From Verrucomicrobiota bacterium (GTDB taxonomy: Bacteria > Verrucomicrobiota > Verrucomicrobiia > Chthoniobacterales > UBA10450): DNA of 19,801 bases. Shown here one piece after another: positions 6,679-14,358 of the stretch. The notes below the pieces were generated by a model, which had not been told where the DNA came from, searched no databases, and worked only from the letters and a program-made list of their open reading frames with translations. Position numbers and translations under genes: made by a program. The stretch is taken from the NCBI GenBank assembly GCA_003219945.1, contig QHQV01000306.1, forward strand, positions 1-19,801. Reading direction: 5' to 3'. Every line of letters starts with the position of its first letter. Positions within the stretch are counted from its first letter, which is position 1.

Positions 6679-8013
6679 TTAAGTCTGCTTGCCCGACAAA
6701 TATCGTTTTTTCACCCACTCGAGCGCTTCATCAGCCGTGCGTAGGCTTCCCTCCAGTTGGCGCGTCTCGACTGCCTCGAGGATCTCGCGAAATTCCGGGC
6801 CAGGCTTAAAACCGAGCGCGATCAAATCGTCACCGCGCACCAGCGGCGGCGGAATGATCGGTTCGTTAGCGAATTCTTCGCGTTTGCGCAGCAGAAATTC
6901 GTAATTGTCCAGTATGCGATGACTGCTTTCGCAATCAACTCGATGAAGCTCCAGCTCCTCGTTGAACGTTGGCCGCGCCATAAAGCGCTTCAATTTCGCC
7001 ACGCGCATATTCGGCGTGTCCTTGAAAACCATGTGCTGCCTGACCATTTCAACTGTGGCTTCGATTTCGGCGCCTGAGAATCGCAAGCGACGCATGATTG
7101 CCTCCGTCATTTGCGCCCCGATTCGGTCATGTTCGTTGAAACGGCTGCGGCCCGTTTTATCCACGGTCGCGGTCACCGGCTTCGCCACGTCATGAAACAA
7201 CACCGCGAAAACCAGCGGAACAGAAACTGTTTCAGGAAGCAACGACAACATCAGCCGGGTGTGCACGAAAACGTCGCCTTCGGGGTGAAATTGTTCGGGC
7301 TGCAAAACGCCTTTCATCGCGTCGAGCTCCGGCAGAATTGCGCGCATTAACCCGCTGGTATCGAGCAGATCCCATCCGCGCACGCGATTCGGTGACAAAA
7401 AAATCCGCACCAGCTCGTCGCGAATTCGTTCCGCGCTGATCTGATTGATTGAAGGCGCGCTGGCCAGAAGCGCGTCCCAGGTTTCCTTATGGATCTGGTA
7501 ATCGAGCGCTGCGGCGAACCGCACGGCGCGCAGCATGCGCAAGCGATCTTCGGCAAATCTTTTCGCCGGATTGCCAATCGCGCGCACTAACTTCGCGGCG
7601 ATGTCGAGCTGCCCGCCGACAAGATCAATGACCTCACCTGCGACCGGATCGTAAAACATGCCGTTAATGGTGAAATCGCGTCGCTTAGCGTCTGCTTCCG
7701 GCGAGGAAAAATGCACCGCGCTTGGATGCCTGCCGTCGACGTAAGCGTCATCGGAGCGAAACGTGGCCACCTCAAATTGAAAGCCGTCCTCCAGCACGAT
7801 AATCACACCGAAATGCGCACCTACCGCGTACGTGCGCGGGAAAAGCGCCTGCACAGTTTCAGGGCGCGCGTCAGTGGCGATGTCGTAATCCTTAGGCGTC
7901 AAACCTCGCACCACGTCGCGCACGCAACCGCCTGCGAAGTACGCGATGTGCCCCTGTTCACGCAAGCGCGCTGCGACTTTACGCGCGGTGTTTTCCATGG
8001 ACGAAGGGTTCAT
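6679..8013 (-). CDS. cca: CCA-adding enzyme / poly(A) polymerase family tRNA nucleotidyltransferase
   Basis: A class II nucleotidyltransferase of 444 residues that builds or repairs the CCA end of tRNA, or in some members adds poly(A). Seen in order: GGCVRD at 28-33, the metal-binding pair in DYDIAT (Asp42, Asp44), RRDFTINGM at 111-119, the head/neck block IGNPAKRFAEDRLRMLRAVRFAA at 146-168, an HD-type domain with HDVAKP at 274-279, and a C-terminal region ending in ALEWVKKRYLSGKQT. CCA and poly(A) enzymes cannot be told apart by eye in this family. CCA addition is favoured because it is essential and no other copy is visible. An ATG at residue 6 (MENTARK) is an alternative start. A REP doublet lies just upstream. 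Confidence 0.9.
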   Translation of the reverse strand: MNPSSMENTARKVAARLREQGHIAYFAGGCVRDVVRGLTPKDYDIATDARPETVQALFPRTYAVGAHFGVIIVLEDGFQFEVATFRSDDAYVDGRHPSAVHFSSPEADAKRRDFTINGMFYDPVAGEVIDLVGGQLDIAAKLVRAIGNPAKRFAEDRLRMLRAVRFAAALDYQIHKETWDALLASAPSINQISAERIRDELVRIFLSPNRVRGWDLLDTSGLMRAILPELDAMKGVLQPEQFHPEGDVFVHTRLMLSLLPETVSVPLVFAVLFHDVAKPVTATVDKTGRSRFNEHDRIGAQMTEAIMRRLRFSGAEIEATVEMVRQHMVFKDTPNMRVAKLKRFMARPTFNEELELHRVDCESSHRILDNYEFLLRKREEFANEPIIPPPLVRGDDLIALGFKPGPEFREILEAVETRQLEGSLRTADEALEWVKKRYLSGKQT

Positions 8014-8022
8014 CGGACGAGA

Positions 8023-8104
8023 GGTAGGGGCGGTTCACCGGAACCGCCCACTCTACGCGCTATGACCATCACTGAGCGGGCGATTGAGGTCAATCGCCCC
8101 TACC
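8023..8104. repeat. REP doublet (REPIN-like) spanning the lspA 3' end and the lspA-cca gap
   Basis: Perfect inverted outer ends, GGTAGGGGCG (8023-8032) and CGCCCCTACC (8095-8104). The left hairpin has a perfect 9-bp stem (GGGCGGTTC 8028-8036, GAACCGCCC 8041-8049, loop ACCG). The right hairpin has a perfect 10-bp stem (GGGCGATTGA 8078-8087, TCAATCGCCC 8090-8099, loop GG). Both halves carry GTAG heads pointing outward. This is the best preserved doublet in the window. Its right half provides the last codons and stop of lspA. Confidence 0.8.
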
Positions 8105-8590
8105 TGCTGATTGTTCGACGCTGGCCTTCTCTTTCCGAAACGAATGAATGATAAACAGCACTACCGCAATTGAGATGCAGGAATCGGCGACATTAAACGC
8201 CGGCCAGGGATCGGCGTAGCGAACGTGCAGATTGAAAAGAAGAAAGTCGATCACGTGTCCGTAAAGCAGGCGATCTGTCAGATTTCCCAGAATGCCGGCG
8301 AGGAGAAGCGCCAGTGAGACATCCCGCCACAGGTCAGACCGCCGGGGTCGCACCAGCAGAACCGTCACAACGACCAATGCGATCATGGAAATTATGACGA
8401 AGAAAGTGTTGTTGCCTTTGAAAGATCCAAACGCGGCGCCGTCATTGGTGACGTTAACCAGATTGAAGAAGTCAGGCACGACACTGCGAGCATCGTACGG
8501 GCTGATGGAGCGCAGCACCCACTGCTTCGTCAGTTGGTCCAAAGCGTAGAGCGGAAGCGAAAGAAAGAGAATGAACCTCACGTTCGTCAT
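8090..8590 (-). CDS. lspA: Lipoprotein signal peptidase (signal peptidase II)
   Basis: Inner-membrane aspartyl protease that removes signal peptides from diacylglyceryl-modified prolipoproteins. The 166-residue protein has four hydrophobic segments at roughly 6-24, 62-80, 91-108 and 133-151. The catalytic aspartates are Asp106 in GNLTDR and Asp136 in FNVADS; the family block NVTNDGAAFG is at 46-55. Odd: the final GRGD and the TGA stop are encoded by a REP hairpin (8090-8104), so the native C-terminus has been replaced or extended. The start ATG sits at the edge of a different repeat that fills the gap to ileS. The ileS-lspA pairing is common in bacteria. Confidence 0.95.
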   Translation of the reverse strand: MTNVRFILFLSLPLYALDQLTKQWVLRSISPYDARSVVPDFFNLVNVTNDGAAFGSFKGNNTFFVIISMIALVVVTVLLVRPRRSDLWRDVSLALLLAGILGNLTDRLLYGHVIDFLLFNLHVRYADPWPAFNVADSCISIAVVLFIIHSFRKEKASVEQSAGRGD

Positions 8591-8685
8591 TTGTTATTCC
8601 AAGCGGAGCGGAACGGATCGATGAATCCCGCGGCACTATCGAGCGTAACTTCACAGGATGTCCGGACTTTGCTCGACATGACGAG
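8591..8685. repeat. Degenerate intergenic inverted repeat between ileS and lspA
   Basis: Read on the minus strand, this 95-bp gap starts CGTCATGTCGAGC just after the ileS stop. It then passes through GGGATTCATCGATCC and ends CCGCTTGGAATAACA, with the lspA start codon in AATGACG immediately after. The outer CGTCAT and ATGACG are inverted. It resembles the GTCAT...GGAATGAC kind of interspersed repeat seen in soil bacteria (from memory). A related end, CCGCTTGGCATGAC, occurs at the ileS start. No gene or clear terminator was seen in the gap. Confidence 0.5.
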
Positions 8686-11454
8686 TTAATGCGCGCTCAC
8701 AACGCTCTCGCACCGATCGCACAAATCCGGGTGCGCTTTACTCGAGCCGACAGTCGGCCGATGTCGCCAGCAGCGGGCGCATTTTTTGTAAAGAGTTTTC
8801 GTCACCGAAGCGGTCGCTTCGTTAGCCTGGTGAATTGTCAAATCGCTCAAAATAAAAAATTCCTCCAGTTCTTCCTTGGAGATTTTCTCTGTGACAGCGG
8901 AATCCGAATTCAAAACCACGCGGGCTTCCAACGTGTTGCCGATCAGTTTTTCCTGGCGTGCGTGCTCCATCGCCTGCCCGATGACGCCGCGCAATCTCAA
9001 AAGGTCATCAACCTGCTCGATTGCCTTGCGACCACGGGCCTGCGCCTGAGGAAACTCCTGCAGATGGATCGATGTTGTAGCCGGGGTCGGTGACACCGGT
9101 TGACCGGCATCGGCGTTGCCGACTATAGCTGAATGACGCCACGCTTCCTCAGCGGTGAAAACAAGAACCGGCGCGAGCAACGTGCAGAGTGCCTCGAAAA
9201 TTTCGTGCATCGCTGCTTGGGTCGCGCGGCGGCGCGGCGAATCCGGCGCGTCGCAATACATCCGGTCTTTGGTGATGTCGACGTAGAGGCTGCTTAAATC
9301 CACAGCGCAAAACTGATTGAGCGCGTGGTAAACCTTGTGGAATTCGAATTTTTCATATGCGGACCGGCAAGTGCCGATGACTTCTTCTAATCGCTCCAGA
9401 ATCCAGCGATCGATTAAGCTGGGTTCCTGCGTTCCTGATTCGAAATCATGCAAATTTCCCAGTAAGATCCGGAGGGTGTTACGAATGCGGCGGTAGGTGT
9501 CCCCGAGGCGCGTAAAAACGTCCGTCGTGTAGTCAATGCTGCTCGCCCAAAGCCGCAGCAGGTCGGCTCCATATTTACCGACGAAATGATCGGCGGCTGT
9601 TGGTTTCTCATATGTGCCCGATTTGGAAATCTTCTTCCCATCCAGATCGACCACAAAACCGTGAGTCACACACATTTTGTATGGCGCACGATTATTCAGC
9701 GCGATGCTCGTCATCAACGATGATTGGAACCAGCCGCGGTGTTGGTCGGTCGCCTCGAGATACATGTCGGCGGGATCGCGCAACTCCGGATGCAGCCCGC
9801 ACACCGCCTTATGCGAAACGCCGCTGTCGATCCAGACGTCGATCGTATCGCTGCCTTTGGTCGTATCCGACGGCAAGCCAACTTCTCTTGCAAGAGCGGC
9901 ATCATCCAATTCGAACCAGACATTTGAGCCGCGCTTAGCCACGAGATCGGCCAACTTGCGAATGATCTTTGGATCGAGAATTGCTTTGTCGTCTGCGGAA
10001 TGGAAAACCGGCAACGGCACGCCCCAGCTGCGCTGTCGCGAGATCACCCAGTCGGGTCGTGATTGAACGGTTCCCGCGATGCGGTTCTCGCCCCATGCCG
10101 GGATCCATTTCACTTGATTGTGAACCGCTTCGAGCGCCCTGCCACGCAGCGCATCGATGCGGATGAAAAATTGATCGACATTGCGAAAGATGATCGGCGT
10201 TTTCGACCGCCAACAATATGGATATGAATGATGAAACTTTTCTTCGCCCAGAAGCATCCCGCGTTCGCGAAGCAATTGGACAATGTCAGGGTTCGCGTCG
10301 AAAACGTACTTGCCGGTCAGGTTCGGCAAACTCGCTTCATCCGTGAACCGCCCATGATCATCGACCGGCGATAAAATCGGAAGGTTGCGTTCCATTCCCA
10401 AAACGTAATCGTCCGCTCCATGACCGGGTGCGATGTGCACGGCGCCGGTGCCGGAGTCCATCGTGACAAAACCGGCCGTGAACACCGGGATTTCGCGATC
10501 CAGAAATGGATGCCGCGCCTTGACTCCTTCGAGATTGGTCCCGGCAAATGAGGCGAGCGGTTTTCCGGCTGGCTCAAATCCTGTGGCTGCAGAAAAGCGA
10601 GGAACAAGCTTCTCTGCCAAAATCAAAGTAGTGCGACCGTCCCGGTTGCGAGGATCAGGCAAGCCGGAGGCATGCGCTACTCCGAATTCCTGGACAACGT
10701 AATTCGCCTTGGGATCGACAGCGATGGCGAGATTGGCCGGCAATGTCCAGGGAGTTGTGGTCCAGATGGCAATGCTTGTACCCTCCGGCGCGCCCGGCGG
10801 TCGCGCGCTACCAATGATCGGAAATTTGACGTAAACGGCGGTGTCATCTCGCTCCTGATATTCCACTTCCGCCTCGGCGAGGGCGGTCTGCGCGCCGGTG
10901 CTCCAGAACACCGGCTTCTGGGCCTCGTACACCAAGCCTTCCTCCACGAAAACCGCAAAGGCACGCAAGATTTCCGCTTCGTATTTGGGATCCATCGTCA
11001 GATACGGATGTTCCCAGTCGCCGAACACGCCGAGCCGCTTGAATTGTTCTCGCTGGATATCGATGAATTTTCGCGCAAACGCTTCGCACCTTTTGCGGAC
11101 CTCCAGTGGAGAAAGCTCGCGCGATTCCTTGACCACTTTGTATTCGATTGGAAGACCATGACAATCCCAGCCAGGGACGTACGGCGCGCGTTTACCGAGC
11201 ATGGTCTGGGATCTCACAACAAAATCCTTGAGGATTTTGTTGAGAGCCGTGCCCATGTGAACGTCGCCGTTAGCAAAAGGCGGGCCGTCATGCAAAACAA
11301 ACAGTTCGCGGTCCTCTCGCGATTTCTGAATCTCCTGGTAAAGCTTCGTCTCTTCCCAACCCCTGAGCATTTCCGGCTCGCGCGCGGCAAGGTTTGCCTT
11401 CATCGGAAAATCCGTGCGCGGCAGGTTCAATGTGTCTTTGTAATTCTGGGTCAT
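8686..11454 (-). CDS. ileS: Isoleucyl-tRNA synthetase
   Basis: Class I synthetase of 922 residues that charges tRNA-Ile and edits valine. I use the ATG at 11454 (MTQNYKDTLNLPRTDFPMKANLAAREPEML); the frame runs upstream to 11496, but those 14 residues come from a repeat. Seen: HMGT at 66-69 in the place of HIGH, PYVPGWDCHGLPIE at 91-104, the editing domain with WTTTPWTLPAN at 231-241 and TGAVHIAPGHGADDY at 336-350, KISKS at 608-612, and a complete C-terminal zinc site (Cys892, Cys895, Cys912, Cys915). Two insertions look repeat-derived: IGSARPPGAP at 214-223 and VAHASGLPDPRNRDGR at 259-274, on either side of the start of the editing domain. Confidence 0.97.
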   Translation of the reverse strand: MTQNYKDTLNLPRTDFPMKANLAAREPEMLRGWEETKLYQEIQKSREDRELFVLHDGPPFANGDVHMGTALNKILKDFVVRSQTMLGKRAPYVPGWDCHGLPIEYKVVKESRELSPLEVRKRCEAFARKFIDIQREQFKRLGVFGDWEHPYLTMDPKYEAEILRAFAVFVEEGLVYEAQKPVFWSTGAQTALAEAEVEYQERDDTAVYVKFPIIGSARPPGAPEGTSIAIWTTTPWTLPANLAIAVDPKANYVVQEFGVAHASGLPDPRNRDGRTTLILAEKLVPRFSAATGFEPAGKPLASFAGTNLEGVKARHPFLDREIPVFTAGFVTMDSGTGAVHIAPGHGADDYVLGMERNLPILSPVDDHGRFTDEASLPNLTGKYVFDANPDIVQLLRERGMLLGEEKFHHSYPYCWRSKTPIIFRNVDQFFIRIDALRGRALEAVHNQVKWIPAWGENRIAGTVQSRPDWVISRQRSWGVPLPVFHSADDKAILDPKIIRKLADLVAKRGSNVWFELDDAALAREVGLPSDTTKGSDTIDVWIDSGVSHKAVCGLHPELRDPADMYLEATDQHRGWFQSSLMTSIALNNRAPYKMCVTHGFVVDLDGKKISKSGTYEKPTAADHFVGKYGADLLRLWASSIDYTTDVFTRLGDTYRRIRNTLRILLGNLHDFESGTQEPSLIDRWILERLEEVIGTCRSAYEKFEFHKVYHALNQFCAVDLSSLYVDITKDRMYCDAPDSPRRRATQAAMHEIFEALCTLLAPVLVFTAEEAWRHSAIVGNADAGQPVSPTPATTSIHLQEFPQAQARGRKAIEQVDDLLRLRGVIGQAMEHARQEKLIGNTLEARVVLNSDSAVTEKISKEELEEFFILSDLTIHQANEATASVTKTLYKKCARCWRHRPTVGSSKAHPDLCDRCESVVSAH
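10658..10680 (-). repeat. Second REP-like hairpin inside ileS
   Basis: On the coding strand a GTAG head (10677-10680) is followed by CGCATGCCTCCGGCTTGCC, a hairpin with arms GCATGCC and GGCTTGC (one mismatch) around TCC. It is read as VAHASGLP inside a stretch (to about residue 274) that is longer than I expect between the IleS segments ending YVVQEFG and starting TLILAEKL. The core differs from the other ileS copy but shares the GTAGCGC head, so it is a less certain member. Confidence 0.5.
10787..10815 (-). repeat. Single REP element in frame inside ileS
   Basis: It matches the fmt element at 28 of 29 positions and is read in the same frame, giving IGSARPPGAP. On the coding strand it runs ATTGGTAGCGCGCGACC and ends GGGCGCGCC, with the GTAG head and a short hairpin. 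It lies in a surface loop just before the editing-domain signature WTTTPWTLPAN, a place where length variation should be tolerated. Confidence 0.78.
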
Positions 11455-11535
11455 GCCAAGCGGGGCGACGCTAACATCCGACAACCCGCGAAGCAATGCG
11501 GTGACAGGTATGATCTCGACACCGCGAGAAGCGCG
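11451..11535. repeat. Degenerate repeat at the ileS start
   Basis: On the minus strand the sequence upstream of ileS contains GGTGATCGCGCTTCTCGCGG, then GTGTCGAGATCATACC, and ends CCGCTTGGCATGACC, where the ATG is the ileS start codon. The end is like that of the repeat before lspA (CCGCTTGGAATAACA). It covers almost the whole sucA-ileS gap (11455-11541). No ribosome-binding site is obvious in it. Confidence 0.4.
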
Positions 11536-11541
11536 ATCACC

Positions 11542-14283
11542 TCAAACTGAAAACGCGTCGGCGACTAATCGGGCTTGCTCGCGTTTGTGTCGGGCGAGTG
11601 AACCGACCGCGGGACTGGCGCTGGCTTCACGGCCGGCGTAAGCGATCTCCGTGCAGAAAAGCGTTCGCAATCGCGGCTCGATGAAAGTCCAGGCACCCAT
11701 GTTTTCCGATTCTTCCTGACACCAAACGAACTTCGCGCTCTTTGAAAATGGCTTGAGCATTTCGCGCAGCTTTTTTTCCGCCAGTGGATAAAGCTGCTCG
11801 ATCCGGATGATCGCCGCGTCCGCAATCCTGCGATCGTTTCGGTACTTCAGCAGATCGTAATACACTTTGCCGCAGCAAAAGATGATTCGTTTCACATCCT
11901 CCACTGGACCGACGTCGAGCGATCCGAGGATTTCTTCGAACCGCCCATGGATGAATTCTTCAGCTGGCGACGATGCATAGTTCGCGCGCAACAGACTCTT
12001 TGGCGTAGCGATGATGAGCGGCTTGATGAAATCGCGTTTCATCTGGCGGCGCAGCACGTGGAAATACTGTGCAGCGGTCGTTAAATTGCAGACTTGAATG
12101 TTGTCCTCGGCACATTCTTGAAGAAAGCGCTCGATGCGAGCACTTGAGTGTTCTGGGCCCTGGCCTTCATACCCATGAGGAAGTAACAGCACAATTCCAC
12201 TGGGCCGTTGCCACTTCGACTCCGCTGATACGATGAATTGATCGATAATGGTCTGGGCACCATTCGCAAAATCGCCGAATTGCGCTTCCCACAGGCAAAG
12301 CATTTTTGGATACTCAAGCGAGTAACCGTAATCGAACCCGAGCACGGCGGCCTCGGAAAGCGGGCTGTTGTAGATGCAGATGCGCGCTTGCTTTTCAGCG
12401 AGGTGCATCAACGGCACGTACGGTTTGCCCGTCTTAGCGTCGTAAAGCACTGAGTGCCGTGTGCTGAACGTGCCGCGCGAACTGTCCTGACCCGATAACC
12501 GAATCGGAATTCCCTCAAGAAGCAGCGACCCAAACGCGAGCGCTTCGGCGAAATGCCATTCGTACGGGCCGCCGTGCTCGAAGACTTTGCGCTGATGATC
12601 GAGCACGATGCGTTGAATCTTCGGCTGGACCTCGAAACCCTCCGGAACATGCGTCAGACCCTCGACGATCGTTTTCAGCGTTTTCTCACTGATCGCAGTC
12701 GGCTCGGACTCGCTCGTGTATTCAGGTTGAAAGATGGCCGTTGATTCTCTGAATTTAGCTTTCTGGTTCGCTCTGCGTTTTTCGATCGCGTTCACTTCAT
12801 CGCGCGTCATTTCCAGTCGCAGGTCGAACTCGGTCTCCAGCGAAGCCGCGTCGTCTTCGCTCAGCGTTCCGGCATCGAGCAACTCGCGTTTATAAAGCTG
12901 GGTGACAGACGGACGTTTTTCGATCTTTGCGTAGAGATCCGGCTGTGTGAACGACGGTTCGTCGCCTTCGTTGTGGCCATAGCGGCGATAGCAATACAAG
13001 TCGATGACTACATCGCGTCCGAATCGCTGGCGGAAATCGAAAGCCAAATCGCTGACAAACTTCACTGCGAGCGGGTCATCGCCGTTCACATGAAAAATCG
13101 GTGCCTCAATCATTTTCGCGATATCCGTGGCATAACGAGATGATCGCGCGTCTTTCGGAAGGGTAGTGAAACCGATTTGATTGTTCACTACGACATGAAT
13201 AGTGCCGCCGGTGCTGTAACCGTGTAACTGCGACAAAGTCAGCGTCTCCGCCACGATGCCCTGGGCGATAAAGGCCGCATCGCCGTGTACGAGCAGCGGC
13301 AAAACTTTTTTACGGTGCTCGATATCGCCGCGAATTCGTTGCCGCGCGCGCGCTTTCCCTTCGACGACTGGATCGACAGCTTCCAGATGGCTAGGGTTCG
13401 ACGAGAGTCGGATCTCAACCTCGCCGCCCGAAGCGAGCCTGCGCACGGCCTGATAACCGAGATGATATTTCACGTCGCCATCGCCAGCCACCAAATCGGG
13501 AATGTAATTCTCACTAAATTCGGTGAAGATGACTTTAAGCGATTTGCGCAGAAAATTCGCAAGCACATTGAGGCGCCCGCGATGCGCCATGCCCATGCAA
13601 ATCTCCTCAACGCCGCCATCCGGACATTTGTGCAGGATTGTTTCCAGAGCGACCATCAGCGTTTCCGCTCCCTGTAACGAAAAGCGTTTCTGTCCCACGT
13701 AGCGGGTATGCAAAAAAATCTCGAACGATTCGGATTCGAGCAACGCCCGCAACAGTGCGACTTGGACCGCACGAGGCGTTGAATGTTTGTGCGGACGTGT
13801 TTCCAGTCGCCGGCGGATCCATTCGCGGACGTGTGGATCTTGAATATGCATGAACTCGGATCCGATCGAGTCGGCATAAATTCTGTCCAGCCCGGCGACC
13901 ATTTCGCGCAACGTCATCGGCCGATTGTCGAGGAAGAACTTTGATGAAACGCAAAGATCGAAGTCCGAGTCGGTAAACCCAAACTCGCTTAGACGCAGCA
14001 ATGGATTTGCCGGCCGCGTCTCTGCCAGGGGATCTATGCGCGCGATCGTGTGACCCAGCGTGCAATAAGCGTAGACCAGGCCGTCGACACGCGTCTGCAA
14101 TGCTGCTTCGCGAGCTTCGACCTCGTTTTCGGTAGTCCCATTACGCTCCGGAAGATTCCCCAGTTCGAACCCTTCAAAGAACGCAGACCAACCCGAATCG
14201 ACCGAATCAGGGTTCTGCTGCCAAAGGCGATACTTGTCTTCGATCAGGTGAAGATTTGCGCGAGCGTCAATTGATGTGCGCAT
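11542..14283 (-). CDS. sucA: 2-oxoglutarate dehydrogenase E1 component (thiamine diphosphate-dependent)
   Basis: E1 of the 2-oxoglutarate dehydrogenase complex in the TCA cycle, which decarboxylates 2-oxoglutarate and passes the succinyl group to E2. At 913 residues it is near the usual 930. Seen: the short N-terminal E1 domain (NLHLIEDKYRLWQQNPDSVD), GMAHRGRLNVL at 231-241, SNPSHLEAVDPVVEGKARARQ from 295, HGDAA at 333-337, NNQIGFT at 367-373, HVNGDDP at 398-404, RYGHNEGDEPSFTQP, and a transketolase-like C-terminal half with GYSLEYPKMLCLWEAQFGDFANGAQ and LLPHGYEGQGPEHSSAR. It lacks the E2-like N-terminal domain of actinobacterial Kgd. The E2 gene (sucB) is not downstream; ileS is. It is divergent from the HtrA-like gene, 75 bp apart. 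Confidence 0.97.
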   Translation of the reverse strand: MRTSIDARANLHLIEDKYRLWQQNPDSVDSGWSAFFEGFELGNLPERNGTTENEVEAREAALQTRVDGLVYAYCTLGHTIARIDPLAETRPANPLLRLSEFGFTDSDFDLCVSSKFFLDNRPMTLREMVAGLDRIYADSIGSEFMHIQDPHVREWIRRRLETRPHKHSTPRAVQVALLRALLESESFEIFLHTRYVGQKRFSLQGAETLMVALETILHKCPDGGVEEICMGMAHRGRLNVLANFLRKSLKVIFTEFSENYIPDLVAGDGDVKYHLGYQAVRRLASGGEVEIRLSSNPSHLEAVDPVVEGKARARQRIRGDIEHRKKVLPLLVHGDAAFIAQGIVAETLTLSQLHGYSTGGTIHVVVNNQIGFTTLPKDARSSRYATDIAKMIEAPIFHVNGDDPLAVKFVSDLAFDFRQRFGRDVVIDLYCYRRYGHNEGDEPSFTQPDLYAKIEKRPSVTQLYKRELLDAGTLSEDDAASLETEFDLRLEMTRDEVNAIEKRRANQKAKFRESTAIFQPEYTSESEPTAISEKTLKTIVEGLTHVPEGFEVQPKIQRIVLDHQRKVFEHGGPYEWHFAEALAFGSLLLEGIPIRLSGQDSSRGTFSTRHSVLYDAKTGKPYVPLMHLAEKQARICIYNSPLSEAAVLGFDYGYSLEYPKMLCLWEAQFGDFANGAQTIIDQFIVSAESKWQRPSGIVLLLPHGYEGQGPEHSSARIERFLQECAEDNIQVCNLTTAAQYFHVLRRQMKRDFIKPLIIATPKSLLRANYASSPAEEFIHGRFEEILGSLDVGPVEDVKRIIFCCGKVYYDLLKYRNDRRIADAAIIRIEQLYPLAEKKLREMLKPFSKSAKFVWCQEESENMGAWTFIEPRLRTLFCTEIAYAGREASASPAVGSLARHKREQARLVADAFSV

Positions 14284-14320
14284 AATGAATTAATCTCGGA
14301 TGATTGCGCGTAGCGGCAAG

Positions 14321-14349
14321 TTGACAGTCCAAAGGCCGCTTCGTTACTT
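14321..14349 (+). promoter_or_regulatory. Possible promoter for the HtrA-like gene in the divergent gap
   Basis: The 75-bp divergent gap between sucA and the protease gene contains a perfect TTGACA (14321-14326). At 17 bp spacing the -10 would be TTACTT (14344-14349), which is poor and only about 10 bp from the start codon. Only the -35 is convincing. The opposite strand has TTGCCG with GATTAA as an equally weak pair for sucA. Confidence 0.25.
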
Positions 14350-14358
14350 GCTGCGCGT

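Noticed and set aside
10672..11550. Long plus-strand frame (292 codons) opposite ileS
   Set aside because: It is fully antisense to conserved ileS codons, has no recognisable domain, and its composition is that of a reverse-complemented GC-rich gene.
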